From Hyphomicrobium sp. CS1BSMeth3 (lineage in GTDB: Bacteria > Pseudomonadota > Alphaproteobacteria > Rhizobiales > Hyphomicrobiaceae): 64,000 bases of DNA. The translations under genes were made by a program, and so were the position numbers. A model generated the notes under the pieces. That model searched no databases. It saw only the letters and a list, made by a program, of their open reading frames with translations, and was not told the origin of the DNA. Within the stretch, counting starts at the first letter, position 1; each line of letters begins with the position of its first letter. Shown here in pieces: positions 38,603 through 48,423 of this stretch. The stretch is from assembly GCF_900117415.1 (NCBI RefSeq), contig NZ_FPEI01000006.1:1426001-1490000 (forward strand). The letters are read 5' to 3'.

Positions 38603-39688
38603 ATGTCGCACAACACTTTCGGCCATCTCTTCCGCGTCACGACCTGGGGCGAGAGCCATGGCCCGGCGCTCGGCTGCGTGATCGACGGCTGCCCGCCGAA
38701 CGTCCCTCTCAAGGCCGAGGACATTCAGGCCTATCTCGACCGCAGAAGGCCGGGGCAGTCGCGCTACACGACCCAGCGCCGCGAGCCCGACGCGGTGCGG
38801 ATCCTCTCCGGGGTGTTCGATGATGATGCCGGCCGGCAGGTCACGACCGGCACGCCGATCTCGCTCATGATCGAGAATACCGACCAGCGTTCCAAGGACT
38901 ACGGCGAGATCGCCGAGAAATTCCGTCCCGGCCACGCCGACTACACCTACCTCGCAAAGTACGGCATCCGCGACTACCGCGGCGGCGGCCGCTCATCTGC
39001 CCGCGAGACGGCGGCGCGGGTTGCAGCAGGTGCCGTCGCCCGCGCGGTGATCGACGGCGTGACGATCCGCGGCGCTCTCGTCCAGATCGGCAGCCGTGCC
39101 ATCGACCGCGCGCGCTGGGACTGGGCCGAGATCGACAACAACCCGTTCTTCTGCCCGGATGCCGTGACCGCCGCGCAGTGGGCCGAGGATCTCGATGCCG
39201 TGCGCAAGGCCGGCTCCTCGCTCGGCGCCATCATCGAAGTCATTGCCGAGGGCGTGCCGGCCGGCTGGGGCGCGCCGATCTATGGCAAGCTCGACCAGGA
39301 TCTGGCCTCGGCGCTCATGAGCATCAATGCGGTGAAGGGCGTCGAGATCGGCGATGGTTTTGCAGCGGCAACGCTGACCGGCGAGGCGAACGCCGACGAG
39401 ATGCAGGCCGGGAACGACGGAAAACCCGTGTTCCTGTCGAACCATGCGGGCGGCATCCTGGGCGGGATCTCGACCGGCCAGCCGGTCGTTGCACGCTTTG
39501 CGGTCAAGCCGACCTCGTCGATCCTCCAGCCGCGCCGGACGATCGACAAGCATGGCAACAATACCGAGATCATCACCAAGGGCCGCCACGACCCCTGTGT
39601 CGGCATCCGCGCGGTGCCGGTCGGCGAGGCCATGATGGCGCTGGTGCTGGCCGACCACTTCCTGCGCCACCGCGGGCAGAACGGCTAG
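38603..39688 (+). CDS. aroC: Chorismate synthase
   Basis: Final shikimate-pathway enzyme: converts EPSP to chorismate using reduced FMN. The 361-residue product shows the three family signatures: [16 protein letters not shown] near residue 13, [24 protein letters not shown]-type region near 125, and [17 protein letters not shown] near 330. It starts [16 protein letters not shown]. It is transcribed alone, away from aroB/aroK at 2-4 kb. Confidence 0.97.
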   Translation: MSHNTFGHLFRVTTWGESHGPALGCVIDGCPPNVPLKAEDIQAYLDRRRPGQSRYTTQRREPDAVRILSGVFDDDAGRQVTTGTPISLMIENTDQRSKDYGEIAEKFRPGHADYTYLAKYGIRDYRGGGRSSARETAARVAAGAVARAVIDGVTIRGALVQIGSRAIDRARWDWAEIDNNPFFCPDAVTAAQWAEDLDAVRKAGSSLGAIIEVIAEGVPAGWGAPIYGKLDQDLASALMSINAVKGVEIGDGFAAATLTGEANADEMQAGNDGKPVFLSNHAGGILGGISTGQPVVARFAVKPTSSILQPRRTIDKHGNNTEIITKGRHDPCVGIRAVPVGEAMMALVLADHFLRHRGQNG

Positions 39689-39692
39689 CAGG

Positions 39693-40265
39693 TTAAGCTC
39701 TGCCCGGAACCTCTCCGAGCGAGCGCAGGAAGAGGCCGAAGGTGAGCAGCCCCTCCGGCCACGGGCCGTGACCGGATGCCGTATTGATGTGCCCGGCATT
39801 GGCGATGATCGACACGTCCGCGCCCCAGGCTGCACCGAATTCCTGCGCGCGCTCGATCGTGCAGTGCGGATCATCCGAGCTGCCGATCAGGCGTGCCGGA
39901 AAAGGGAGCGGCACCATGGGCACGGGCGCAAATCCGCCCCCCTTGGCCGGCCACGTGTCCGTGCCTTCGAGATCGGCCGGCGCGACGAGGAACGCCCCCA
40001 TGAGGCGGCTCGGCACCAGCCGCGGTGCTGCGTGCACAACCGCGGAAACGCCGCAGCTATGCGCCACCAGCACCACCGGACGCGTCGCCCTGGCGACTTC
40101 GTCGACGATCCGCTCGGCCCAGTCGGCGAGGCGCGGTGTCTCCCAGTCCGCCTGCTCGATGCGCCGCGCGGTCTTGAAATGGCGCTGCCAGCGCGATTGC
40201 CAGTGATCCGGGCCGGAATTCGTCCAGCCCGGCACGATCAGCATGTCGATGTCTGAGGTTCGCAT
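39693..40265 (-). CDS. RBBP9/YdeN family alpha/beta hydrolase
   Basis: A 190-residue serine hydrolase. The nucleophile elbow is AHSCGVSA (Ser near residue 70), the Asp region is GSSDDPHC near 130, and the His is in NAGHINTASG near 158, where the latter motif typifies the YdeN/RBBP9 group. The GWTNSGPDHWQSRW start is also characteristic. Substrate unknown. It converges with aroC and diverges from polA. Confidence 0.9.
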   Translation of the reverse strand: MRTSDIDMLIVPGWTNSGPDHWQSRWQRHFKTARRIEQADWETPRLADWAERIVDEVARATRPVVLVAHSCGVSAVVHAAPRLVPSRLMGAFLVAPADLEGTDTWPAKGGGFAPVPMVPLPFPARLIGSSDDPHCTIERAQEFGAAWGADVSIIANAGHINTASGHGPWPEGLLTFGLFLRSLGEVPGRA

Positions 40266-40381
40266 GATGAAACTATAGAGTACTTGTCAAGACTGCTGCC
40301 ATACCGCTGGCCACAGCTTCCCATATGCACGGGCCGAGAATTGGCTGACCTCGACAATCGCGCCTTCTATACTCCGCCGCC

Positions 40382-43300
40382 ATGAGCACAGCGACCATGA
40401 CAGCAAATGAAACCGCGCCGAACGGGCGCATCACCGTGCCCGAGGGCGAGCCCGTGCCCGTCGGCAAGGGCAGCCACGTCTATCTCGTGGACGGCTCGGG
40501 CTACATCTTCCGCGCCTTTCACGCCCTGCCGCCGCTGACGCGCCCCTCCGACGGCCTTCCCGTGGGTGCCGTTCACGGCTTCTGCGCGATGCTGTGGAAG
40601 CTCATCCAGGATGCCAAGGCGGGCCGCGGGCCGACGCACATCGCGGTCATCTTCGATGCCTCGCGTACGAACTACAGGAATGACATCTACCCGGACTACA
40701 AGGCCAACCGCCCGCCTGCGCCCGAGGAGCTCGTCCCGCAGTTCCCGCTCATCCGCGCGGCCGTGAAGGCGTTCAACATCGCCTCCATCGAGCAGGAAGG
40801 CTTCGAGGCCGACGACCTCATCGCGACCTACGCGCGCAAGGCCGTCGAAGCCGGCGGCGATGTCACGATCGTCTCGTCCGACAAGGACCTCATGCAGCTC
40901 ATCAAGCCGGGCATCCTCATGCTCGACACGATGAAGGGCAAAACGATCGGGCACGATGAAGTCATCGAGAAGTTCGGTCTGGAGCCTGCGTGCGTCGTCG
41001 ACATCCAGGCACTCGCGGGCGACTCGACCGACAACGTGCCAGGCGTTCCCGGCATCGGCATCAAGACGGCGGCGGAGCTGATCCGCGAGTACGGCGATCT
41101 CGACTCGCTGCTCGCCCGCGCCGGCGAGATCAAGCAGCCCAAGCGCCGCGAGAAGCTCATCGAGTTCGCCGAGCAGGCGCGCATGAGCCGCGAGCTCGTG
41201 CGCCTCAAGGACGACGTGCCCATCGAGGTGTCGGTGGAGCAACTCGGTCTGCAGGAGCAGCTCTCCGATCCCCTGCTGACCTTCATGCGCACCATGGAGT
41301 TCAACACGCTGACGAAGCGTGTCGCGGAAGCGCTCGGCGTCGAAGCCCCACCCCCGCTCGAGCGTTCGGTCGGATCGAGCGTGAGGCCATCCACGGCCTC
41401 GAGCAAGGAGGCGGATGACGCGAGCGCCGCAAAGGCAGGCGCGGAAACGCCTGCCGCTGCCGTGGAGTTTGGCCGCGCGGCCGCACGCGAGCCGAAGATC
41501 GATCGCTCTTCCTACGACACCGTGCGCGATCTCGCGCGGCTCGAAGCCTGGGTTGCAGAGGCGCGCGAAGCCGGCCACGTCGCCTTCGACACCGAGACCA
41601 CCGGTCTCGATGCCATGACGGCCGATCTCGTCGGCTTCTCGCTGGCGACCGAGCCCGGCAAGGCCTGCTACGTGCCGCTCGGTCATACGACCGGCAACGC
41701 CGATCTCTTCGGTGATGGTGGCCTCGTGGAAGGGCAGATGGACAAGCGCGCGGCGCTCGAAGTCCTGAAGCCGCTGCTCGAAGACCCGGGCATTCTCAAG
41801 ATCGGGCAGAACCTCAAGTACGACTGCCTCGTCATGCGCCGGCACGGCATCCGCATCACGTCCATCGACGACACGATGCTGATCTCGTACGCACTCGATG
41901 CCGGCAAGGGCCTGCAGGGCATGGATGCGCTCTCCGAGCGCCATCTGGGGCACACGCCGCTCGCCTTCACGCAGGTCATCGAGCACGCACCACCCGCCAA
42001 GAAGAAGTCCGACCGCACGTTCGCCGGCGTGCCCATCGACAAGGCGACGGAATACGCTGCCGAGGACGCGGATGTAACGCTGCGGCTTTGGCTTGCGCTC
42101 AAGCCGCGCCTCGCCGCCGAGCGCATGGCTACCGTCTACGAAACGCTGGAGCGGCCGCTGCTGCCTGTGCTCGCCGACATGGAAGCGGCCGGCGTGAAGG
42201 TCGACCGCAATATCCTCTCGCGCCTCTCGTCGAGTTTTGCCCAGGGCATTGCGCGTCTCGAGGAGGAAGTGCAGGCGCTTGCCGGCCGGCCCTTCAATCT
42301 CGGCAGTCCGAAGCAGCTCGGCGAGCTGCTCTTCGACCAGCTCAAGCTTCCCGGCGGCAAGCGCACGAAGTCCGGCCAGTGGGAGACGCGTGCCGGCCTG
42401 CTCGATGATCTCGCGGCCAACGAGGAGCTGCCGCCCGACGCGCGCAAGCTCATCAATACCATGCTCGAATGGCGCCAGCTCTCGAAGCTCAAGAGCACGT
42501 ACACCGACGCCCTTCCCCTGCACATCGATCCGGCGACGGGCCGCATTCACACGAGCTACGCGCTCGCCGCGACGACAACGGGCCGCCTCGCCTCGACAGA
42601 TCCGAACCTGCAGAACATTCCGGCGCGGACGCGTGAGGGACGCGAGATCCGCACGGCCTTCATTGCCGAGCAGGGCGCCAAGCTCATCTCGGCCGACTAC
42701 AGCCAGATCGAGCTGCGCGTGCTCGCGCACATCGCCGACATTCCGCAGCTCAAGAAGGCTTTTGCTGACGGCCTCGACATTCACGCCATGACGGCATCGG
42801 AGATGTTCGGCGTGCCGGTGAAGGACATGCCGGCCGAGACGCGGCGACGCGCGAAGGCAATCAACTTCGGCATCATCTACGGCATTTCGGCTTTCGGTCT
42901 CGCCAACCAGCTCGGCATTTCGCGGCAGGAAGCCGGTGACTACATCACCACCTACTTCCAGCGCTTTCCCGGCATCCGCGACTACATGGAGCGCACGAAA
43001 CAGTTCGCGCGCGATCGCGGCTATGTCGAGACGGTGTTCGGCCGGCGCATCCACTATCCCGAGATCAATACGAGGAACCCGTCCATGCGCGGCTTCCTCG
43101 AGCGCGCGGCGATCAACGCGCCCATTCAGGGCTCGGCCGCCGACATCATCCGCCGCGCCATGATCCGCATGCCGGCGGCGCTGGAGGCGGCCAGCCTCGA
43201 CCATACGACCATGCTGCTGCAGGTGCACGACGAGCTGATCTTCGAAGCGCGCGAGGGCGAGGTCGAGAAGGCATTGCCGGTCGTGCGGCAGGTCATGGAG

Positions 43301-43384
43301 GGCGCGGCCGAGCCGGCGGTCAAATTCTCGGTCCCCATCCACGTCGATGCCAAGGCGGCCGCCAACTGGGAAGCGGCGCATTGA
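40382..43384 (+). CDS. polA: DNA polymerase I
   Basis: Replication and repair polymerase with three domains in 1000 residues: 5'-nuclease (about 30-330, with DRGDS-like region DASRTNYRNDIYPDYKANR and SDKDLMQL), 3'-5' proofreading exonuclease (about 395-590, intact DTETTGLD motif), and polymerase (about 615-1000; motif A DYSQIELRVLAH near 774, motif B RRRAKAINFGIIYG near 821, motif C QVHDELIFEA near 947). A low-complexity linker of about 60 residues joins the first two domains. Proofreading residues are intact, so it should be fully active. Its stop overlaps the start of a methyltransferase gene. Confidence 0.97.
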   Translation: MSTATMTANETAPNGRITVPEGEPVPVGKGSHVYLVDGSGYIFRAFHALPPLTRPSDGLPVGAVHGFCAMLWKLIQDAKAGRGPTHIAVIFDASRTNYRNDIYPDYKANRPPAPEELVPQFPLIRAAVKAFNIASIEQEGFEADDLIATYARKAVEAGGDVTIVSSDKDLMQLIKPGILMLDTMKGKTIGHDEVIEKFGLEPACVVDIQALAGDSTDNVPGVPGIGIKTAAELIREYGDLDSLLARAGEIKQPKRREKLIEFAEQARMSRELVRLKDDVPIEVSVEQLGLQEQLSDPLLTFMRTMEFNTLTKRVAEALGVEAPPPLERSVGSSVRPSTASSKEADDASAAKAGAETPAAAVEFGRAAAREPKIDRSSYDTVRDLARLEAWVAEAREAGHVAFDTETTGLDAMTADLVGFSLATEPGKACYVPLGHTTGNADLFGDGGLVEGQMDKRAALEVLKPLLEDPGILKIGQNLKYDCLVMRRHGIRITSIDDTMLISYALDAGKGLQGMDALSERHLGHTPLAFTQVIEHAPPAKKKSDRTFAGVPIDKATEYAAEDADVTLRLWLALKPRLAAERMATVYETLERPLLPVLADMEAAGVKVDRNILSRLSSSFAQGIARLEEEVQALAGRPFNLGSPKQLGELLFDQLKLPGGKRTKSGQWETRAGLLDDLAANEELPPDARKLINTMLEWRQLSKLKSTYTDALPLHIDPATGRIHTSYALAATTTGRLASTDPNLQNIPARTREGREIRTAFIAEQGAKLISADYSQIELRVLAHIADIPQLKKAFADGLDIHAMTASEMFGVPVKDMPAETRRRAKAINFGIIYGISAFGLANQLGISRQEAGDYITTYFQRFPGIRDYMERTKQFARDRGYVETVFGRRIHYPEINTRNPSMRGFLERAAINAPIQGSAADIIRRAMIRMPAALEAASLDHTTMLLQVHDELIFEAREGEVEKALPVVRQVMEGAAEPAVKFSVPIHVDAKAAANWEAAH

Positions 43385-44133
43385 GCGAGGCCTTCGATCC
43401 CGCGATCTTCGACTTCTACGCCGAGCTGCCGCAGCAGGGTCCGGGGCGGAACAGTGAGACGCTGCGCGTTCTCAGTTGTATTTCGGATCGCCTACCTCCG
43501 CGGCCGACCATTGCCGACCTCGGCTGCGGCACAGGCCGCGCGACGCTCGCTCTGGCCTCCGCGCTGCCCGATGCCGCCATCACCGCGGTCGATTTCTCGG
43601 AGGTCTTCTGCCGGCGCTTGCGCAATGAGGTCGCGCGACGCGGCCTTGCAGACCGCGTCCAGGTTGTCGAAGCCGACATGGCGGCACCGCCGACCGCACG
43701 CGGCAGCCTGGATCTCCTCTGGAGCGAGGGCGCTGCCTACAACATCGGTTTTGAGAATGCCCTGAGCCTCTGGCGCCCTCTGCTGAGATCGGAGGGCTTG
43801 GCCGTCATCTCGGAGTGCACGTGGCTGAGCGAGAAACGGCCGGCCGAGGTGGCTACATTCTGGGCCACCGCCTACCCCGCCATGGGTACGCGCGATGAGA
43901 ATGTCAGCCGCGCGACATCCGCCGGCTATGAGATCATCGATACTCACACGCTGCCGGCCGCGGCCTGGGACGACTACTACGACCCGATCACGGAGGCCAT
44001 CGAGGCCGGCAGGGTTGCGCAACTCGGCCCGGCATTCATCGCAGAGCTCGAGCAGGAGCGCGCTATTTTCGCGGCGAGCGAGGGCAGCTATGGCTACGTC
44101 TTCTACATCCTGAAACCACGCCGGGCCGGCTGA
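43381..44133 (+). CDS. Class I SAM-dependent methyltransferase
   Basis: A 250-residue methyltransferase with SAM motif I IADLGCGTGRATLALA near residue 43, the acidic ribose-binding Asp in ITAVDFSEVF, and motif II/III VVEADMAAPP. It begins with TTG at 43381 overlapping the polA stop by four bases (TTGA), so translation is probably coupled to polA. The substrate is unknown; the sequence resembles the broad Methyltransf_25/11 group. Association with polA is by position only. Confidence 0.88.
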   Translation: MSEAFDPAIFDFYAELPQQGPGRNSETLRVLSCISDRLPPRPTIADLGCGTGRATLALASALPDAAITAVDFSEVFCRRLRNEVARRGLADRVQVVEADMAAPPTARGSLDLLWSEGAAYNIGFENALSLWRPLLRSEGLAVISECTWLSEKRPAEVATFWATAYPAMGTRDENVSRATSAGYEIIDTHTLPAAAWDDYYDPITEAIEAGRVAQLGPAFIAELEQERAIFAASEGSYGYVFYILKPRRAG

Positions 44134-44236
44134 TATGGCGCTCGGCACCCCAACGCTCTAAAAGGCCCCAAAGGATCCTGCCCCGGCCGATCGCCCCTCC
44201 GAGCGCCTGCGGCCGCAACAAGACGGAAACGACCCG

Positions 44237-45967
44237 ATGCTCGAACGCCTGAAGTGCGACATTCTCGTCCTGGGTTCCGGCGGCGCCGGCCTCTTTGCCG
44301 CGCTCCACGCCTTCCAGGCGAACCCCGATCTCGACATCGTCGTCGCCACCAAGGGCCTCGTCGGCAAGTCCGGCTGCACGCGCATGGTGCAGGGCGGCTA
44401 CAACGTCTCGCTCATCCCGGGCGACAGCGTCGAGCGCCACTTCATGGACACCATCGAGGGCGGCAAGTGGCTCCCCAATCAGGAGCTGGCGTGGCGCCTC
44501 GTCGAGACAGCCGTCGAGCGCGTGCGCGAGCTCGAGAACGAGGTCGGCTGCTTCTTCGACCGCAACCCGGACGGCTCGCTCCACGGCAAGGCCTTCGCCG
44601 GCCAGACGTTCGACCGCACGGTCCACAAGGGCGACCTCACCGGCATCGAGATCATCAACCGGCTCATGGAGCAGGTCTGGAAGCGGCCCATCCGGCGGCT
44701 CGAAGAGCATCGCGCCATCGCGCTCATCCCCACGAAGGACCGCTCGGCTCTCTCGGGCGTGCTCATGATCGACGTGCGCACGGGCAACTTCCGCTTCGTC
44801 GAGGCCAAGGCCGTGCTGCTCGGCACGGGCGGCGGGCCGACCATGTACCTCTATCACACGCCCTCCGGCGACAAGAGCATGGACGGCATTGCCATGGGCC
44901 TGCGCCTCGGCCTGTCCTTGCGCGACATGGAGATGGTGCAGTTCCACCCGACGGGCGTGCTCGCGGGCAAGGAAACCCGCATGACCGGCACGATCATCGA
45001 GGAAGGTCTGCGCGGCGCCGGTGGCTATCTGCTCGACGGCAACGAGCAGCGCTTCATGTTCAACTACGACCCGCGCGGCGAGCGCGCGACGCGCGATCTC
45101 GTCTCGCAGTCCATGTACCGCGAGATGCAGGCCGGCCGCACGACGCCGAACGGCGGGTTGTACATCTCCATGGGCCATCTCGGGCGCGAGAAGGTCGCGA
45201 AGCAGTTCAAGGGCATGGTCGAGCGCTGCGCGGATTGTGGTTTCGACCTCGCCGGCGGCCTCGTCGAGGTCGTGCCAACCGCGCACTACCTCATGGGCGG
45301 CATTCTCTGCGACGTCGAGACCAAGACTGAGCTTCCCGGCCTCTTCGTCGCGGGCGAGGATGCGGGCGGCATTCACGGCGCGAACCGCCTCGGCGGCAAC
45401 GGCGTCGCGAACTCCACCGTCTTCGGCGGCATTGCCGGCGACGTCATGCCGGGCTGGATCGCCAAGAACCCCGGCCATCGTCCGCCGGACGAGGCCCTCA
45501 TCGAAGCCGAGATGGCGCGCGCGCTGCACCCCTTCTCGAAGCCGCGCGGCGACCTCAACAGCATCCGCGAGGACCTGCTCAATCTCATGTGGGACGACGT
45601 CGGCATCATCCGCGATGCCGCGGGCCTGAAGCGCGGCCTTGCACATCTCGAGACCATGGAAGTCGAGCTGCTTGCCTCGGGCATTGCCGATCGCAATCGC
45701 GACTTCAATCTCACCTGGCACGACTGGCTGAACCTGCAGAGCCAGATCGAGGTCTCTAAGGTCATCGCGCTCGCTTCCCTCCAGCGCGAGAACAGCCGCG
45801 GCGCCCACTATCGCGACGACTTCAAGGACGCCGGCGACCTCGCGACCTCCGCCTATACGGTCGTGCGCCAGCAGGGCGGCAAGTTGAACGTCACGAACGA
45901 GCCCGTGAAGTTCACGCACGTGCGCCCCGGCGAGACGCTCCTCAAGGAGACGCAGGCGGCGGAATAA
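44237..45967 (+). CDS. FAD-dependent fumarate reductase/L-aspartate oxidase-like flavoprotein
   Basis: A 576-residue soluble flavoprotein related to SdhA/FrdA/NadB. FAD motif LVLGSGGAGLFAALHA at the N-terminus, active-site QFHPTGV, HYLMGGI, GANRLGGNGVANSTVFGG and the substrate Arg region ENSRGAHYRDDF are present. The segment that holds the covalent FAD histidine in SdhA reads SGCTRMVQGGY here, with no His, so FAD should be non-covalent. No iron-sulfur or anchor subunit is adjacent. A cupin follows 72 bases downstream. Candidate roles are a stand-alone fumarate reductase or an oxidase of another dicarboxylate; not resolvable. Confidence 0.85.
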   Translation: MLERLKCDILVLGSGGAGLFAALHAFQANPDLDIVVATKGLVGKSGCTRMVQGGYNVSLIPGDSVERHFMDTIEGGKWLPNQELAWRLVETAVERVRELENEVGCFFDRNPDGSLHGKAFAGQTFDRTVHKGDLTGIEIINRLMEQVWKRPIRRLEEHRAIALIPTKDRSALSGVLMIDVRTGNFRFVEAKAVLLGTGGGPTMYLYHTPSGDKSMDGIAMGLRLGLSLRDMEMVQFHPTGVLAGKETRMTGTIIEEGLRGAGGYLLDGNEQRFMFNYDPRGERATRDLVSQSMYREMQAGRTTPNGGLYISMGHLGREKVAKQFKGMVERCADCGFDLAGGLVEVVPTAHYLMGGILCDVETKTELPGLFVAGEDAGGIHGANRLGGNGVANSTVFGGIAGDVMPGWIAKNPGHRPPDEALIEAEMARALHPFSKPRGDLNSIREDLLNLMWDDVGIIRDAAGLKRGLAHLETMEVELLASGIADRNRDFNLTWHDWLNLQSQIEVSKVIALASLQRENSRGAHYRDDFKDAGDLATSAYTVVRQQGGKLNVTNEPVKFTHVRPGETLLKETQAAE

Positions 45968-46039
45968 CCGAGCCCTCCACATCCTGGCGCGGGCGGTCTA
46001 CACTCGCCCGCATTGCCAACAAGAGCCGTGGAGGACGCC

Positions 46040-46471
46040 ATGACCGAGAGCAAGCCGCTCAGCGGCAAAGCCTGGGATTTCGTTCACAACATCGCCAGCG
46101 AGGCGAAGTGGACGCCGGGCCTGCGCGAGATCTTCGAGTACCGCGATCTCGGCATCAAGGACGGCACGAAGGGCGATTTCGTCGCGCACCTCATCCGCCA
46201 CAACGGCAAGAAGATGGCGGACCAGGTTCAGCAGTGGCACGTCCACGACTGCCACTTCCAACTCGTCTATGTCATGAACGGCTGGGCGACCTTCGAGTAC
46301 GAAGGCCAGGGCCAGCACACTATCCGCAAGGGCGACTGCATCCTCCAGACGCCGGGCATCAAGCACCGCGAGATCGCCTGCTCAGAGGACTTCGAGGTGC
46401 TCGAGATCGTCTCGCCGTCCGATTTCGCGACGCGCATCGTCGATGGACCCAAGGCCGCGGCGGCGGAGTAG
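46040..46471 (+). CDS. Small cupin-domain protein
   Basis: A 143-residue single-cupin protein. Cupin motif 1 is WHVHDCHFQLVYVMNGWATFEYEGQ (two His and later Glu/Gln as metal ligands near residues 66-90) and motif 2 is GDCILQTPGIKHREI with the last His near 113. The ATG at 46040 follows GGAGG. Cupins bind metal and act as dioxygenases, isomerases or sensors; the function here is unknown. It is probably cotranscribed with the flavoprotein upstream. Confidence 0.88.
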   Translation: MTESKPLSGKAWDFVHNIASEAKWTPGLREIFEYRDLGIKDGTKGDFVAHLIRHNGKKMADQVQQWHVHDCHFQLVYVMNGWATFEYEGQGQHTIRKGDCILQTPGIKHREIACSEDFEVLEIVSPSDFATRIVDGPKAAAAE

Positions 46472-46497
46472 CGCACGCGCCATCCCCGCCGGACGAC

Positions 46498-48168
46498 CTA
46501 CTCCTTAAAAATCACGGTCTGGCCGTCCGGCTTGTCGGCCTCGATGCGCACCACATCGCGATAGGCGGTGCACTTTCCTTGTGCGGCCCCTTGCCCCGTG
46601 CCTGCCGCGGCAGGCGTGAAGGCAGCCGCCGTGCAGAGCGATGTATTCATGCACATGAGCAGGCAGCCGAGCGGGGCATCTGCGGGCGCTGTCTTGACCT
46701 CCTCGCCGACGACACGCGCGTACGTGCGCGCCTGATAGCCAAACCGCAGCGGGGCAATGACAGACTTCACGGCGGCCGGAGCTGGCGTCGGCGGATTGAC
46801 GGCGCGCTTGGGCTGCGCCTCGGGTGCGCCGGCCGCTTGCTGGGACACCGGAAGCGAGAGCGCGAGATTGCTGTGAATGCCCGAGCGCCACTGCGTATCG
46901 ATCGTACGCTTGTTGACCGCGCTGAAGATCTGACACGTGCTCGTGAGCGGCGGTACGCCACCGAACTGATAGCCGACGCAGCCGGTCGTCTCGTCACAGG
47001 ACTTGCGGCACGTCTCGACATCGGCCCTCGGCGCCGTCGAGATCACATCGCCGTCGAGACGCGTATGCACGCGGAAGGCGTAGTTCGCCGGCGTGGGTGG
47101 CGTCGTCACAGCCGGCTTTGCTACGGCCGGCGCCGGGGGGGACGTGCGCGACGCCGCCAAGGGGACGGTAGCGGCGAGATCCTCGCGCAGACCCGACCGC
47201 CAGTTGGTATCCAGAGCCCGTGCCGTAACCTGGTCGAAGAGCTGGCACGCCGCGGACTGGGGCTGTGCATTGCCGAGCTGGTATCCGATGCAGCGTGCCC
47301 GCTCCGCGCAGGCATTACGACAGGCATCGGGCTCGGGCTGCCGCACGCTCTCCATCACGTTGCCCTCGAGGCGGCTGCCGACCCGATAGTCGAACTTGAT
47401 GCGCGAGGGCCGCGTCGCCGGATCTGCCGCCGCAGCCCTCGGCGCCGGCGCGGAACCTTGGGCGGGTGGTGTCGGCTGCGGCACCGCGAAGGCCGGCGCA
47501 CTGGTCCGCGGGGCGGGCTGCGCCTGTGGCGACGGTAGCTCTGCCCGCGCCCGTTGCGGGCCGACACCGTCATTCCAGCCGAGCGAGACGATCTGCACGC
47601 GCTGATCGCGCGGCGGATGGGTATCCGTTCCGGCCCCCGCGCCGATGGCCCCTACGGCCGCAATGGCCTCATCGTGGCTTGCGCCCATGCGGCCGAGGAT
47701 GAACCCGGCATAGCGGTCCGCCTCGAGCTCGACGCGGTGGTTCTGCCCTGCGAAATCCAGATGGCCAGCGATGTGGTGGCCGACCTCGTGCGCGATGACG
47801 AAGACGAGCGCCCAGTACTGGCGCGTCTTGGCGCCAAGCTCGCGCATGAAGGTCGAGTTGTAGAAGATATAGCGCTGGCCATCCTCGCCGATCTGGGCCT
47901 CGGCATTGGCCGTCTCGGCGCTCGCGCGCACCTGGATCCGGTCGGCGACGCCCGGGATGCCCGTCGCGGCGAGGATCTCGCGGAAGGTGGAGGCCGCCTC
48001 GCGGTCGGACTCGAAGCTGCGCTTGATGCGCGGCGCGGTCGGCCCGTGCAGGCCCCTCAGCTTCTTGCCGCTCGTCTCATGGTCGATGATGAACTGCGCA
48101 TTTGCCGGGCCGGTGACGACGCTCAACGTCAAACCGACTGCCAGTGCGCTCCAGAAGCGCGATCGCAT
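46498..48168 (-). CDS. Exported metalloprotease-like protein with three PAN/apple-like cysteine modules
   Basis: The 556-residue product has a signal peptide (residues 1-24, cut before QFIIDHE), a zincin domain with HEVGHH (His 127, Glu 128, His 131) and the third ligand Glu 149 in ELEADRYAG, and a long Pro/Ala-rich linker (about 205-255). Three repeats follow, with cysteines at 283/287/293/308, 387/391/397/412 and 502/506/512/533, i.e. C-x3-C-x5-C-x14-C twice and x20 in the last. The repeats fit the PAN/apple type and share Y/F-R-x-TRLDGDV and DTxWRSGI-like segments. Start at 48168 behind GGGGGTG. A periplasmic protease that binds a ligand through the repeats is inferred. Confidence 0.85.
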   Translation of the reverse strand: MRSRFWSALAVGLTLSVVTGPANAQFIIDHETSGKKLRGLHGPTAPRIKRSFESDREAASTFREILAATGIPGVADRIQVRASAETANAEAQIGEDGQRYIFYNSTFMRELGAKTRQYWALVFVIAHEVGHHIAGHLDFAGQNHRVELEADRYAGFILGRMGASHDEAIAAVGAIGAGAGTDTHPPRDQRVQIVSLGWNDGVGPQRARAELPSPQAQPAPRTSAPAFAVPQPTPPAQGSAPAPRAAAADPATRPSRIKFDYRVGSRLEGNVMESVRQPEPDACRNACAERARCIGYQLGNAQPQSAACQLFDQVTARALDTNWRSGLREDLAATVPLAASRTSPPAPAVAKPAVTTPPTPANYAFRVHTRLDGDVISTAPRADVETCRKSCDETTGCVGYQFGGVPPLTSTCQIFSAVNKRTIDTQWRSGIHSNLALSLPVSQQAAGAPEAQPKRAVNPPTPAPAAVKSVIAPLRFGYQARTYARVVGEEVKTAPADAPLGCLLMCMNTSLCTAAAFTPAAAGTGQGAAQGKCTAYRDVVRIEADKPDGQTVIFKE

Positions 48169-48423
48169 GGCACCCCCAACTGTACAGACCCCGACTTGGT
48201 TGCCGAATTTATCCAATCCGAGCCCGTCTGACTACCCGCGTACGCGTGCCAAAGGGACGCTCACTGCGCTATTGTCGAGCCACAACTCGCCCCTTAGGGT
48301 GCGACGGACCAACAAGAAATTCCAGGAAACGCCGACCGCGCGCCGTAAGCCGCGCTTTATGACGGCCGCGCCGCCCGACGGACCGCCGCCTACTTCAGCC
48401 AGACCATCACCAGAGAGGAAGAC

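Noticed and set aside
40367-43381. A 1004-codon open frame antisense to polA
   Set aside because: It mirrors polA codon by codon in DNA with very high third-position GC, which removes stops on the opposite strand. It has arginine/glutamate/valine-rich shadow composition and no recognisable motif.
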